In this document: one piece after another, positions 36,753-46,004 of the stretch | How the letters are laid out: each line of letters begins with the position of its first letter | Numbering within the stretch: the first letter of the stretch is position 1 | DNA from: Flexibacter flexilis DSM 6793 | GTDB taxonomy: Bacteria > Bacteroidota > Bacteroidia > Cytophagales > Flexibacteraceae | Reading direction: 5' to 3' | NCBI RefSeq assembly: GCF_900112255.1 | Contig: NZ_FOLE01000009.1 | Coordinates: 140,082 to 204,081 of the forward strand | DNA length: 64,000 bases | Program-made: the position numbers and the translations under genes | The notes under the pieces: generated by a model | The model's database searches: none | What the model was told of the DNA's origin: nothing | The model's input: only the letters and a program-made list of their open reading frames with translations

Positions 36753-37238
36753 ATGGTAGGAATCATTATGGGCAGTCAGTCGGATTTGGTGGTAATGCAA
36801 GCCGCCGCCGACGTGTTGGAGCAACTCGGTGTTGCTTATGAGCTTAATATCGTTTCGGCGCATCGCACGCCGTTGCGTATGGTCGAATATGCCCAAACTG
36901 CCGCAGCCAAAGGCATCAAAGTAATTATTGCGGGTGCGGGAGGTGCAGCGCATTTGCCAGGGATGGTGGCTTCGCTCACGGTGTTGCCTGTGGTGGGCGT
37001 GCCTGTCAAATCCAGTAATTCCATAGATGGCTGGGACTCGGTGCTTTCTATTCTGCAAATGCCGTCGGGCGTGCCTGTGGCCACGGTGGCACTCAATGGC
37101 GCGACCAATGCGGGACTTTTGGCTGCGCAAATCATGGCCACTTCCGATGTGGCACTTACCGACCGATTGATTGCCTACAAACAATCGCTACACGATAAAG
37201 TAATGGATTCGGTAGCCGCTTTGCAGTCAAAAAAGTAG
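36753..37238 (+). CDS. purE: N5-carboxyaminoimidazole ribonucleotide mutase
   Basis: Encodes 161 residues, the usual class I PurE length. MVGIIMGSQSDLVVM carries the phosphate-binding GSxSD loop, followed by YELNIVSAHRTPLRM with the SAHRTP active-site motif, AGAGGAAHLPGM, and PVKSSNSIDGWDSVLSILQMP. It converts N5-CAIR to CAIR in purine synthesis. purK is not next to it. It is bracketed by terminators at 36658 and 37257, so it is monocistronic. Confidence 0.96.
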   Translation: MVGIIMGSQSDLVVMQAAADVLEQLGVAYELNIVSAHRTPLRMVEYAQTAAAKGIKVIIAGAGGAAHLPGMVASLTVLPVVGVPVKSSNSIDGWDSVLSILQMPSGVPVATVALNGATNAGLLAAQIMATSDVALTDRLIAYKQSLHDKVMDSVAALQSKK

Positions 37239-37256
37239 TCTAAATGTTTTTTGATG

Positions 37257-37289
37257 AAACCTTATAGGCACTCAAAACCTATAAGGTTT
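37257..37289 (+). terminator. Terminator after purE
   Basis: Arms AAACCTTATAGG (37257-37268) and CCTATAAGGTTT (37278-37289) pair perfectly, with further T. Confidence 0.9.
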
Positions 37290-37314
37290 TTGTTTCGTTT
37301 TCCCAACAACTCCC

Positions 37315-38550
37315 ATGAGTAATTCCAAAACCGTGATAGTGATAGGAGCAGGGGCGGCAGGTTTTTTTGCGGCTATCCGATGCGCTACTGTTTCGCCTGA
37401 TTGTCAGGTGATTATTTTAGAAAAAACAACAAAAGTTTTATCCAAAGTAAAAGTGTCGGGCGGCGGACGCTGCAATGTTACGCACGCTTGTTTTGATATA
37501 AAAAAGCTCTTGTCATTTTACCCGCGTGGCGGCAAATTCCTCCGACCTGTATTCAAAAATTTTAGCCCGACCCAAACCGTCGAATGGTTTGAGCAGCGAG
37601 GCGTTCCGCTCAAAACCGAAGCCGATAACCGCATTTTTCCCGTTTCGGATAGCTCACAAAGTATCATTGATTGTTTGGAAGAAGAAGCCAAGCATTTGGG
37701 CGTACAAGTACGTTTGCAAAGTGCTGTAATTGATATTCAAAAAACAGAAAATCAGGATTTTATAATTCAAACGCCTACGCAACAATACATTTGTCAGAAA
37801 GTAATTTTGGCGGCTGGCGGCCATCCGCAACCCCAACATTACCAAATTGCGGCGGCTTTGGGACACCAAATCGTTGAGCCTGTGCCGTCGTTGTTTACGT
37901 TCAACACGCCTAACAGTCCGTTTCTGGAATTGGCTGGCGTTTCTACGCCCGAAAGTAAAGTGAAAATTTCGGGTGTGGACATGGAGCAAACCCAACCGCT
38001 ACTCATTACGCATTGGGGTTTTAGTGGCCCTGCCGTGCTGAAACTCTCGGCATGGGCGGCGCGTGAGTTGGCGGAAAGAAACTATCGCTTTGATTTTCAG
38101 ATACATTGGTTGCCAAAATACAACCAAGAACAATTGTTACAGATTTTACAAACCAAAAAACAAGACAGCCCGCAACAGCAAGTAAGCAGTCATTCGGTGG
38201 AAGGTTTGCCGCTTCGTTTGTGGAAAAGTTTGTGTGCGCAGGCGGGCATCGAAGCCGCGCAACGCTGGGTAGATTTACCCAAAAAGAATTTGAACAAATT
38301 GCTGGATTTGCTCACGCGTACCGTGTTGCAGGCCGAAGGCAAAACGACTTTTAAAGAGGAATTTGTAACGGCTGGCGGCATTAGTGCTGAAGACATCGAC
38401 TGGAATACGATGGAAAGCCGTGTGTGCAAAGGCTTGTATTTTGCGGGGGAAATAATTGATATTGACGGCGTTACGGGAGGTTTTAACTTTCAGGCCGCTT
38501 GGGCGACGGGCTTTGTGGCGGGTACGAATGCCGCGCAAATGCTTTCCTGA
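37315..38550 (+). CDS. HI0933-like (BaiN family) flavoprotein
   Basis: Encodes 411 residues. The N-terminal FAD-binding Rossmann motif is VIVIGAGAAGFFAAIRCA. The family signature follows: KVLSKVKVSGGGRCNVTHA. Other marks are FYPRGGKFLRPVF, ILAAGGHPQPQ, THWGFSGPAVLKLSAWAA, and the end motif ITGGFN-type VTGGFNFQAAWATG. The family (HI0933, YhiN, BaiN) are flavin oxidoreductases; some reduce bile acid double bonds, but the native substrate of most is unknown. It has its own terminator at 38577 and is convergent with panD. Confidence 0.92.
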   Translation: MSNSKTVIVIGAGAAGFFAAIRCATVSPDCQVIILEKTTKVLSKVKVSGGGRCNVTHACFDIKKLLSFYPRGGKFLRPVFKNFSPTQTVEWFEQRGVPLKTEADNRIFPVSDSSQSIIDCLEEEAKHLGVQVRLQSAVIDIQKTENQDFIIQTPTQQYICQKVILAAGGHPQPQHYQIAAALGHQIVEPVPSLFTFNTPNSPFLELAGVSTPESKVKISGVDMEQTQPLLITHWGFSGPAVLKLSAWAARELAERNYRFDFQIHWLPKYNQEQLLQILQTKKQDSPQQQVSSHSVEGLPLRLWKSLCAQAGIEAAQRWVDLPKKNLNKLLDLLTRTVLQAEGKTTFKEEFVTAGGISAEDIDWNTMESRVCKGLYFAGEIIDIDGVTGGFNFQAAWATGFVAGTNAAQMLS

Positions 38551-38576
38551 AAATAAATTTTTATTGATCAAAAATA

Positions 38577-38614
38577 AAAAACCTCAAACAGTTGTGTATC
38601 TGCTTGAGGTTTTT
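38577..38614. terminator. Bidirectional terminator between the flavoprotein and panD
   Basis: Arms 38577-38587 and 38604-38614 pair over 11 bp (AAAAACCTCAA); after one mismatch the stem continues for three more pairs. Confidence 0.88.
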
Positions 38615-38655
38615 GTTTTAGTAAGCAAAATGTGCCTTTTGGGGCGCATGGTGGA

Positions 38656-39003
38656 CTATACCAAACGGTTGTTGTTGTCTGGGAAAGCTAAGGATGGTTT
38701 GAAGGTTTTGGCTGCTTCAAAATCCATGTAGCCGTAGCCGATGATAATCACAATGTCACCTACTTGGGCTTTGCGTGCCGCAGGCCCATTGAGGCAAATA
38801 ATACCGCTATTGCGTTCACCTTTAATCACATACGTTTCCAAACGCTCGCCGTTGTTTACATTCACGACTTGCACTTTTTCGTTTTCGATAAGGTTGGCCG
38901 CGTCCATAAGAGCCTCGTCGATGGTGATACTTCCCACGTAATGCAATTCGGCTTGCGTTACGCGTGCGCGGTGAATTTTTGATTTACAAACTTCTATTAA
39001 CAT
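38656..39003 (-). CDS. panD: Aspartate 1-decarboxylase
   Basis: Encodes 115 residues, the usual length. Self-cleavage site Gly24-Ser25 lies in [11 protein letters not shown], giving the pyruvoyl group. Lys9 ([10 protein letters not shown]) and [20 protein letters not shown] are conserved. It makes beta-alanine for pantothenate. The gene is 54 bases downstream of panC on the same strand, so the two steps that join beta-alanine to pantoate are co-transcribed. Confidence 0.97.
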   Translation of the reverse strand: MLIEVCKSKIHRARVTQAELHYVGSITIDEALMDAANLIENEKVQVVNVNNGERLETYVIKGERNSGIICLNGPAARKAQVGDIVIIIGYGYMDFEAAKTFKPSLAFPDNNNRLV

Positions 39004-39057
39004 AGTTGAATTAAATAAAAAGCTGGCTTGCAGCCAATTAGATACACAATGAAGTGT

Positions 39058-39930
39058 TTATTTTTCAATTAAAATATTATCAATGAGCCTTACATCGCCC
39101 AAGAATGCGGCGATACAAAGCGCAATAGATTTTTCGGGTGAATAATGTTTTATTGATTCGAGTGTCTGGCCGTCGGCAATTTCAAAATATTCCAGTTTAA
39201 AACTTGGTTCGGTGGCCAACAGTGCGGCTACTTCTTCTTGAATTTGACCAAAATCTTTGGTAGCCAAAAGGCTTTCTGCCTTTTGAAGTGCTTTATACAA
39301 AAGTGGCGCAATGGCTCTTTGCGTGGCGGTCAGGCGTTTGTTACGCGAAGACATGGCCAAGCCGTCTTCGTCGCGGATAATGGGGCAACCAATGATTTGG
39401 ACAGGAAATCCCAAATCTGCTACTAGTTGTTTTACCACCAAATATTGTTGTAGGTCTTTGAGACCGAAATAGGCTTTGTCGGGTTGCACCAAGTGCAATA
39501 ATTTTGAGACGATAATCCCCACGCCATTGAAATGCCCAGCGCGAAAAGCCCCTTCCATGACCGTTTCCAATGCGCCAAAGTCGAAACGTGTGCGCGGCGT
39601 GCCTGTGGGATACATGGTTTCGCTGGTAGGCAAAAATAAGTAATCGCAGCCTGCCTCTTGCAGTAGTTGGGTGTCCTGTTCGATGGTTTTGGGGTAATGT
39701 AGAAAGTCGTCGGGGTTGTTAAATTGTGTCGGATTGACGAAAATACTACATACGGTTACATCGTTTTCGTTCCACGATTTTTCGATAAGTGAGGCATGTC
39801 CGTCGTGTAATGCACCCATTGTAGGCACAAAACCGATGCTTGCCCCTTGTCTTTTACGCTCGTTGAGGAGTGCTTGGAGTTCGTGGGGCTGATGTATAAC
39901 AGATAACATAGGCTTTAGGGTAGTAGCCAT
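39058..39930 (-). CDS. panC: Pantothenate synthetase
   Basis: Encodes 290 residues (283 if ATG 39909 is used). The HIGH-like motif is in VPTMGALHDGHASLIEKS, followed by SIFVNPTQFNNPDDFLHYP, the FGLKDLQQ segment, and the KMSKS-like DGLAMSSRNKRLT. It condenses pantoate with beta-alanine using ATP, upstream of panD in the same operon. A TAGCTTTG -7 element lies at 40029-40022 on the minus strand. Confidence 0.97.
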   Translation of the reverse strand: MATTLKPMLSVIHQPHELQALLNERKRQGASIGFVPTMGALHDGHASLIEKSWNENDVTVCSIFVNPTQFNNPDDFLHYPKTIEQDTQLLQEAGCDYLFLPTSETMYPTGTPRTRFDFGALETVMEGAFRAGHFNGVGIIVSKLLHLVQPDKAYFGLKDLQQYLVVKQLVADLGFPVQIIGCPIIRDEDGLAMSSRNKRLTATQRAIAPLLYKALQKAESLLATKDFGQIQEEVAALLATEPSFKLEYFEIADGQTLESIKHYSPEKSIALCIAAFLGDVRLIDNILIEK

Positions 39931-40021
39931 TTGTGTGTAAAAATGCTACAATATGTTCAAAATCAGTTGTTTATAGAATACGTGTGTGCTTGCAAGCTTG
40001 CGAGGCCTAAGATAGGCGGCG

Positions 40022-40083
40022 CAAAGCTACATTTTATTGCAAACAAAAAAAGTTGAGAAATGATATTTTTTTTGTTAATTTTG
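40022..40083. promoter_or_regulatory. Divergent promoters for panC and the starch-synthase-like gene
   Basis: On the minus strand, 40029-40022 reads TAGCTTTG (for panC). On the plus strand, TTG at 40053-40055 and TAATTTTG at 40076-40083, spaced by 20 bases, face the starch-synthase-like gene at 40130. Confidence 0.55.
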
Positions 40084-40129
40084 CGTTCCCAAACTTTTGT
40101 CTAATAGCATTTTATTAGAGTATATATAT

Positions 40130-40945
40130 ATGTCGAAACTACGGATACTTTATGTAGCGAGCGAAATCAACCCGTTTTTGCAAACTACCCAAGTGGCAGA
40201 TTTCTTGCGCAAGCTACCGCAAGCCATGCAAGAAAAAGGAATGGAAATCAGAATTTTAATTCCGCGTTTTGGTTTGATAAATGAAAGAAGAAATAAATTG
40301 CACGAAGTGGTGCGTCTTTCAGGAATCAACATATCGGTAGGAGATGAGGAGAAACCGTTAGTCATCAAAGTTGCATCTATCCCCAACGCGCGTTTGCAAG
40401 TCTATTTCATTGATAATGAAGATTATTTCCAGCGCAAATCAGTATTTTTTGATAAAGATAACCGCTTTTATGCCGACAACGACGAAAGAGCTATCTTTTT
40501 CTGCAAAGGCGTGTTAGAAACGGTGAAAAAATTAGGTTGGTCGCCAGACATCGTGCATTGCAACGATTGGATGACAAGTCTGATACCCATGTATCTGAAA
40601 ACCACCTACAAAAAAGACCCTGTTTTTAAAGATACCAAAACAGTGTTCTCTGTGTACAATAATTCATTTGATTATAAGTTTGATAGTAGTCTGGTGGAGA
40701 AAGTAAAAATGATGGACATAGAAGACTCAATGTTGTCTGCTTTGCTTTCTGCCGATTATGAGGGATTTGTGAAAATAGGAGCAGAGTACGCTGATGCGTG
40801 CATCAAAGCTCCCGAAGAAGCAAATCCAAGCCTTGATAAACTATTTTCAGAACTTCATAACGCAAAAAAAATTGAACACATTCTCGAATCAGAAGAAGAT
40901 GTCGTCGAATCTTACTTCAATCTTTACACAGAACTTATGGGCTAA
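40130..40945 (+). CDS. Short starch/glycogen synthase-like protein (GT5 N-half only)
   Basis: Encodes 271 residues from ATG 40130 (MSKLRILYVASEINPFLQ). It matches only the N-terminal Rossmann half of GT5 glycogen/starch synthases: VASEINPF, RILIPRFGLINERRN, WSPDIVHCNDWMTSLIPMYL. The C-terminal half with the nucleotide-sugar site is absent. The KxGGLADV loop of active enzymes is replaced by LQTTQVADFLRKLP, so the key Lys and Gly pair are missing. Enzymatic glycogen synthesis is therefore unlikely. It is followed directly by a DUF4270 lipoprotein gene and glmS, which points to a cell-envelope role (inference). The frame upstream to 40097 crosses the promoter. Confidence 0.82.
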   Translation: MSKLRILYVASEINPFLQTTQVADFLRKLPQAMQEKGMEIRILIPRFGLINERRNKLHEVVRLSGINISVGDEEKPLVIKVASIPNARLQVYFIDNEDYFQRKSVFFDKDNRFYADNDERAIFFCKGVLETVKKLGWSPDIVHCNDWMTSLIPMYLKTTYKKDPVFKDTKTVFSVYNNSFDYKFDSSLVEKVKMMDIEDSMLSALLSADYEGFVKIGAEYADACIKAPEEANPSLDKLFSELHNAKKIEHILESEEDVVESYFNLYTELMG

Positions 40946-42311
40946 CGCCAAAATGGGGCTAATAATATGTTTATTAGCCCTTTATACTTTACCTTCTTGC
41001 GAAGACCCCAACCGCATAGGGCTTGACGTTCAGCCCGAAGAAGATTTAATCAATGCCATTTATTTGGATAACCTGCCTGTTAATACCTACACCATGATGC
41101 GTGATTCTGTTTATACGTATTCTTCTGGTGGGTATTTGGTAGGCTCTTATCTAGACCCTCAATTTGGCCGTACTACTGCTGAGGCTTATGGTCAAATATA
41201 CACAACAAGTATTAGCTTTCCTGCAGGAGAAACGCGCACGTTGGACTCTATTGTCATGATTCTTGATTATGCGTATAATTATTATGGAGACACAAGTAAA
41301 ATACAGCATTTCAAGATATACCAACTACAAGATACGCTTACAGCACCGTTGTATGCCAATTCTGAAAAAGCCGTAAAAGCTGGAGCGGCTTTGTTGGGCG
41401 AGACATCATTCAAACCTAATCCAGGGGGTACCGATGCGGTGGCTCGGATTAAGTTAAATCCTGCATTGGGTAATCAGATTCTCAACAAACAAACTTGGAC
41501 ATACACGGAGCTTTCACGTGATTTTCCTTCATGGTTTGTTATAAAACCTGATATTGATAATAACACATGTATATTAGATTTTGCTATCCTGAAGAATGAA
41601 ACAACAACTGATAGTAAATCAGAAGTGAAAATCTATTATAAAGGAACAACTGGTGTTACTACTACTGCTAAGACACTTTCGCTTAACATTATTAATGGCA
41701 ATAGATTTAATCAAATAAAAGGAAATAGGGCTGGTACATTTTTGAGTAATGTCAGTGCCCCTAATTTGGTAAGTTCTAGTACTACGAATCAATTAGTGGC
41801 GGTGCAAAGCGGTACTGGTATCAGAGGGTATCTAAATTTCCCATTCTTGGATAATATTCCTCAGTATTTTAATGGAGCGAATAAAATAAAGATAGTGAAG
41901 GCTGAATTGGAGTTGAAGAGCCAATATGCTACGGGAGAAATGATAGCTCCTGCCGCACTGTATCTGTCGCAACCCCGAGAAAAGTATCCGCAGACGCGTG
42001 TGCCTCTGATAGATGTAGATACAACAATAGGGCTTAAAACTGAATCGTATATGTATAATTCATCAGGAACTACCTATTATACTGCTTCTCGCACAATACT
42101 AAGCAAGCAGGATACTATCAATCATTTATACACTTATACACTTCCGCTTACTTCGTATTTTAATGATGTTTTGCAGGGGCAAGTGGATAATAATGGGTTA
42201 ATTATTACAAGTGCCAGTACCAGAACGTCTGTTTCTCGTTTACTTTTTGGCGATCAAAATAATACGACAAATCCCCTACGTTTGAAACTATACTATATAA
42301 AATTAGACTAA
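40899..42311 (+). CDS. DUF4270 family lipoprotein
   Basis: Encodes 470 residues from ATG 40899, overlapping the previous gene by 47 bases; ATG 40953 (MGLIICLLALYTLPSC) gives a minimal lipoprotein signal eight bases after that stop. The lipobox is YTLPSC. The mature part opens EDPNRIGLDVQPEEDLI, the common DUF4270 start, and is beta-rich throughout (VGSYLDPQFGRTTAEAYGQI ... FPFLDNIPQYFNG). Function unknown. It is tightly coupled to the short starch-synthase-like gene. Confidence 0.83.
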   Translation: MSSNLTSIFTQNLWANAKMGLIICLLALYTLPSCEDPNRIGLDVQPEEDLINAIYLDNLPVNTYTMMRDSVYTYSSGGYLVGSYLDPQFGRTTAEAYGQIYTTSISFPAGETRTLDSIVMILDYAYNYYGDTSKIQHFKIYQLQDTLTAPLYANSEKAVKAGAALLGETSFKPNPGGTDAVARIKLNPALGNQILNKQTWTYTELSRDFPSWFVIKPDIDNNTCILDFAILKNETTTDSKSEVKIYYKGTTGVTTTAKTLSLNIINGNRFNQIKGNRAGTFLSNVSAPNLVSSSTTNQLVAVQSGTGIRGYLNFPFLDNIPQYFNGANKIKIVKAELELKSQYATGEMIAPAALYLSQPREKYPQTRVPLIDVDTTIGLKTESYMYNSSGTTYYTASRTILSKQDTINHLYTYTLPLTSYFNDVLQGQVDNNGLIITSASTRTSVSRLLFGDQNNTTNPLRLKLYYIKLD

Positions 42312-42420
42312 TGGGTTACTTTTTTTAAAATAATTGTATAGAATTGCAGGTGTTTTTAACACACAATTAAAATTAACGCTAGGAAACATTTTTTAATATT
42401 TAACTCATTACGACCAATTT

Positions 42421-44256
42421 ATGTGTGGAATCGTAGCTTATGTTGGCCATAGAGAAGCCTATCCGATTATTGTTAAGGGTCTAAAACGCCTTGAATATCG
42501 CGGTTATGATAGTGCAGGTATTGCTCTTTTGAACGGCGGCCTGAATGTATATAAGAAAAAAGGTAAAGTTGTTGATCTTGAAGCAACACTTACAGAAGAA
42601 GAGTTGAGCAGTAAAATTGGTATTGGTCATACGCGTTGGGCTACACATGGCGAACCTAATGACAGAAATGCCCACCCGCATTATTCTTCTAATAAAAATT
42701 TAGCCATCATTCACAACGGAATCATAGAAAACTATGATTCTTTGAAAAAGGAGCTAACGGCACGCGGGCACGTATTTCATAGCGATACGGATTCAGAAGT
42801 TTTTATTCACTTCATTGATGATATTTACCAAAATACAAAATGTAGTTTGGAAGAAGCTGTTCGTTTGGCTTTGAATAAAGTTGTAGGAGCTTACGCCATT
42901 GTTATTATTGACGAAAATGCACCAAACCAACTTATTGCAGCTCGCAAAGGCAGCCCGTTAGTGTTGGGTATAGGCAAAGATGAATTTTTCTTGGCTTCGG
43001 ATGCTACGCCAATTATTGAATATACTAATGAGGTGGTGTATCTGAACGATTATGAAATTGCAACGATCCGTGATGGTTCGTTAAGTATTCGTAACGTGGA
43101 AGATATTCCTTCTACTCCTTACATTCAGAAGTTGGAAATGCAACTGGAAGCTATCGAAAAAGGTGGTTATGAGCACTTCATGCTGAAGGAAATTTTTGAG
43201 CAACCACGTTCGATAAGTGACTGTATGCGTGGTCGTTTGGACGCAAACAGAGGCCATTTGGTGTTGGGTGGCTTGCGCGAATACATTAATAAGATTGTTA
43301 ATGCAGACCGCATTTTGATTGTGGCCTGTGGTACATCTTGGCATGCAGGCACAGTAGCCGAATATATTTTTGAAGAATTTACGCGCATTCCTGTGGAAGT
43401 AGAGTATGCTTCAGAGTTTCGTTACCGTAACCCAATTATCAAAGAAGGTGATGTGGTGATTGCTATTTCTCAATCAGGCGAAACGGCGGACACATTGGCG
43501 GCTATTGAGTTGGCTAAATCTAAAGGAGCAATTATTTTTGGTGTGTGTAATGTGGTGGGTTCTTCCATTGCAAGAGCATCGCATGCAGGTTCTTATACGC
43601 ACGCTGGCCCTGAAATTGGGGTAGCAAGTACCAAAGCATTTACAGCTCAAGTTACAGTACTTACAATGGTTGCCTTATTAGTAGCACATCGTAAAGGTTC
43701 TATTACGGAGGCGCGTTATCATGAGTTATTGACTGACTTGGAGCAAATTCCAGTAAAAGTAGAAAAAGCCTTGGCTCTCAATAAGCAGATTGAGTATATC
43801 GCTGATATTTTCAAGGATGCGCGTAATTTCTTGTATTTGGGTCGTGGGTATAATTTCCCTGTGGCTTTGGAAGGAGCATTGAAGCTAAAAGAAATTTCTT
43901 ATATCCATGCGGAAGGTTACCCTGCGGCAGAAATGAAGCACGGACCAATTGCTTTGATAGATGAAGAAATGCCAGTGGTATTTATTGCTACGCATGATAG
44001 TTCTTACGAAAAAATAGTTTCGAATATTCAGGAAGTAAAAGCGCGTAAAGGAAAAGTAATAGCTGTGGTAACTGAAGGCGATACCCTTATTCCTAAAATG
44101 GCTGATTTTATTATTGAAGTTCCTGCTACGAACGAAGCTATTATGCCACTAATTTCTGTAATTCCATTGCAATTGCTTTCATATCACATTGCCGTGATGC
44201 GTGGTTGTAATGTGGATCAGCCTCGTAACTTGGCTAAATCTGTAACAGTAGAATAA
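42421..44256 (+). CDS. glmS: Glutamine-fructose-6-phosphate aminotransferase
   Basis: Encodes 611 residues. Met is followed by the nucleophile Cys (MCGIVAYVGHREAYPI). The glutaminase domain has RLEYRGYDSAG and GHTRWATHGEPNDRNAHPH. Two SIS domains follow (ILIVACGTSWHAGTVAEY, ISQSGETADTLAAIELAK, FLYLGRGYNFPVALEGALKLKE), and the C-terminal DQPRNLAKSVTVE supplies the catalytic Lys. It makes glucosamine 6-phosphate, the entry to peptidoglycan and LPS precursors. Own terminator at 44278. No glmS ribozyme-like leader is visible. Confidence 0.97.
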   Translation: MCGIVAYVGHREAYPIIVKGLKRLEYRGYDSAGIALLNGGLNVYKKKGKVVDLEATLTEEELSSKIGIGHTRWATHGEPNDRNAHPHYSSNKNLAIIHNGIIENYDSLKKELTARGHVFHSDTDSEVFIHFIDDIYQNTKCSLEEAVRLALNKVVGAYAIVIIDENAPNQLIAARKGSPLVLGIGKDEFFLASDATPIIEYTNEVVYLNDYEIATIRDGSLSIRNVEDIPSTPYIQKLEMQLEAIEKGGYEHFMLKEIFEQPRSISDCMRGRLDANRGHLVLGGLREYINKIVNADRILIVACGTSWHAGTVAEYIFEEFTRIPVEVEYASEFRYRNPIIKEGDVVIAISQSGETADTLAAIELAKSKGAIIFGVCNVVGSSIARASHAGSYTHAGPEIGVASTKAFTAQVTVLTMVALLVAHRKGSITEARYHELLTDLEQIPVKVEKALALNKQIEYIADIFKDARNFLYLGRGYNFPVALEGALKLKEISYIHAEGYPAAEMKHGPIALIDEEMPVVFIATHDSSYEKIVSNIQEVKARKGKVIAVVTEGDTLIPKMADFIIEVPATNEAIMPLISVIPLQLLSYHIAVMRGCNVDQPRNLAKSVTVE

Positions 44257-44277
44257 AGAATTTTATACTAATCTATC

Positions 44278-44317
44278 AATAGCGACTAAGGCAAATAAAG
44301 TGTTTTTAGTCGCTATT
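44278..44317 (+). terminator. Terminator after glmS
   Basis: Arms AATAGCGACTAA (44278-44289) and TTAGTCGCTATT (44306-44317) pair perfectly; ATTTTT follows. Confidence 0.9.
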
Positions 44318-44334
44318 ATTTTTAACCAAAGGTC

Positions 44335-45138
44335 ATGATAAAGAATTTACAAACTGCTTTTTGTTTTTGCTTATTTGTTTGCTTATCGGTTTCTTGTATT
44401 CCGAGGAAAAGTTATATTTATCTTCAGAGTAAAGTAAAACCTGAGCCTGATTCTGTCTTTTTGAAAGTAGAAAAACAAAAATATTTAGTAAGACCTGGAG
44501 ATATTTTATATATAACAGTTTTGTGCCCAGATCAAGAAGCTGTTGCTTTATTTAATATTGAGAGTGCTAGAAATAGTACGACAGGAAATAGTTCTAGCAA
44601 TATGGGTGCTGGGGGAGGATATTTTAGTGGATATATTATCAATGATAGTGGCGAAATTCGTATGCCGATGATTGGTAAAATCAATGTACAAGGTCTCCCG
44701 CTGGATTCTATTGATGCTCGTATTTCTCGTAAATTATCTTTGTATTTAAATGATGTAATTGTAAAAGTAAGGTTATATAGCTTTAAAATTACGGTTTTAG
44801 GAGATGTCAAAAATCCTGGAGTTCAAAATGTTATGGCAGAGCGATTTACTATTTTAGAGGCTATTGGAAATGCCAATGATTTGACGGATTATGGTGATAG
44901 AAAACGGATAGAATTGTTGCGAGCTACACCAGATGGTTATATGGTACATAAAATAGATCTGACTGATCAAGACTTAGTTAAATCTCCGTACTTTTTCATG
45001 GCTCCTAATGATATATTGTATGTCAAGCCAATTACGGCCAAGATGGTACGTTTAAATTACCCTGTATATGGTTATATAACAACAGGGGTTAGTGCCATAT
45101 TATTGGCCTTGTCTTTATTTAATAGATTTTCTAACTAA
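44335..45138 (+). CDS. Wza-like polysaccharide export lipoprotein
   Basis: Encodes 267 residues. The lipoprotein signal is LFVCLSVSC (Cys21). The Poly_export domain is clear: KYLVRPGDILYITVLCPDQE, then GYIINDSGEIRMPMIGKINVQGL. A SLBB-like unit follows (FKITVLGDVKNPGVQNVMAERFTILEAI) and PNDILYVKPI. A C-terminal hydrophobic helix (YGYITTGVSAILLALSLF) ends the protein. Such proteins form the outer membrane exit for capsule or exopolysaccharide with a Wzc-type partner, which is absent here. Strongly A+T-rich codon use compared with PspA downstream. Confidence 0.88.
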   Translation: MIKNLQTAFCFCLFVCLSVSCIPRKSYIYLQSKVKPEPDSVFLKVEKQKYLVRPGDILYITVLCPDQEAVALFNIESARNSTTGNSSSNMGAGGGYFSGYIINDSGEIRMPMIGKINVQGLPLDSIDARISRKLSLYLNDVIVKVRLYSFKITVLGDVKNPGVQNVMAERFTILEAIGNANDLTDYGDRKRIELLRATPDGYMVHKIDLTDQDLVKSPYFFMAPNDILYVKPITAKMVRLNYPVYGYITTGVSAILLALSLFNRFSN

Positions 45139-45175
45139 AAAATATTAGATATTTTGCTAAATTTCTGATATTTTT
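45138..45175 (+). terminator. A+T-rich terminator after the Wza-like gene
   Basis: Arms 45138-45149 and 45164-45175 pair over 12 bp with one G-T pair and end in five T. The stem starts in the stop codon. Confidence 0.5.
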
Positions 45176-45207
45176 ATCGCATCATTTAATCTTTATTTTT
45201 ATAAAAA

Positions 45208-45966
45208 ATGGGAATATTCTCAAGATTCGTTGATATTTTCAAGGCAAATGCCAACGATTTGGCCGACAAAGCCGAAGACCCCGAAAAAATGATTAAACTC
45301 ATGGTCGTGGAAATGCGCGAAGGTCAAGTAAAAGCAACCGCCGCATTAGCACAGGCAATGGCCAATGAAAAACGTTTGGAGGCGCAAACAGCTAACTTCA
45401 AAAGACTGGCCGAGGAAATGCACGGCAAAGCCGTAAAAGCATTGCAAGGCGGTAATGAAGAACTTGCAAAAGCTGCTTTGGCCAAAAAAGCACAAGCAGA
45501 CCAGCAATATGCGCAGTACAAACAAATGTTTGAATCGGCGCACGCTACGACTTCCCAAATCAAAGAACAAGTAGATAGACTCAAAGCCAAACTTGATGAG
45601 GCGGTAATGAAGGAATCTATGTTGATTGCCCGCAGCCAAAATGCGAAAGCACAATCTGATGTAGCCAAGAAATTGGGCGGTTTGGACAATAGTTCTTTTG
45701 CGAAATTTGATAAATTTGAGGAAAAAATTCTTAAAATCGAAGCTGAGGCACAGGCATTTACGCAACTTGCTGACGAAAACACTTCGATTGATGAAGAGTT
45801 GCGCAAAATGGAGAAAAACACTCAAGTGGACGACGAGTTTGCCAAACTTAAAGCCCAACTTGCGGGCGGCTCAAATCCTACGGCTATCGGAACGGGCGGC
45901 ACAACGGCTACTCCTTCGGCAGACGATGAGTTGGCCAAACTCAAAGCCCAATTAGGTCAACAGTAG
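45208..45966 (+). CDS. pspA: PspA/IM30 family membrane-stress protein
   Basis: Encodes 252 residues. The amphipathic start GIFSRFVDIFKANANDLADK is followed by the family signature EDPEKMIKLMVVEMREGQ and long coiled coils (AKAALAKKAQADQQYAQYKQMF). A low-complexity linker of Gly/Thr (GGTTATPSADDE) and a short C-terminal helix complete it. PspA oligomers bind damaged inner membrane. A second gene starts 38 bases later, probably in the same operon. Confidence 0.93.
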   Translation: MGIFSRFVDIFKANANDLADKAEDPEKMIKLMVVEMREGQVKATAALAQAMANEKRLEAQTANFKRLAEEMHGKAVKALQGGNEELAKAALAKKAQADQQYAQYKQMFESAHATTSQIKEQVDRLKAKLDEAVMKESMLIARSQNAKAQSDVAKKLGGLDNSSFAKFDKFEEKILKIEAEAQAFTQLADENTSIDEELRKMEKNTQVDDEFAKLKAQLAGGSNPTAIGTGGTTATPSADDELAKLKAQLGQQ

Positions 45967-46004
45967 GTTTTTAGTTTTACTTTTCTCTATCAAAAATCAA
46001 GAAA

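Noticed and set aside
42312..42420. glmS ribozyme
   Set aside because: The 109-base leader has no ribozyme-like conserved core and such elements are typical of Firmicutes.
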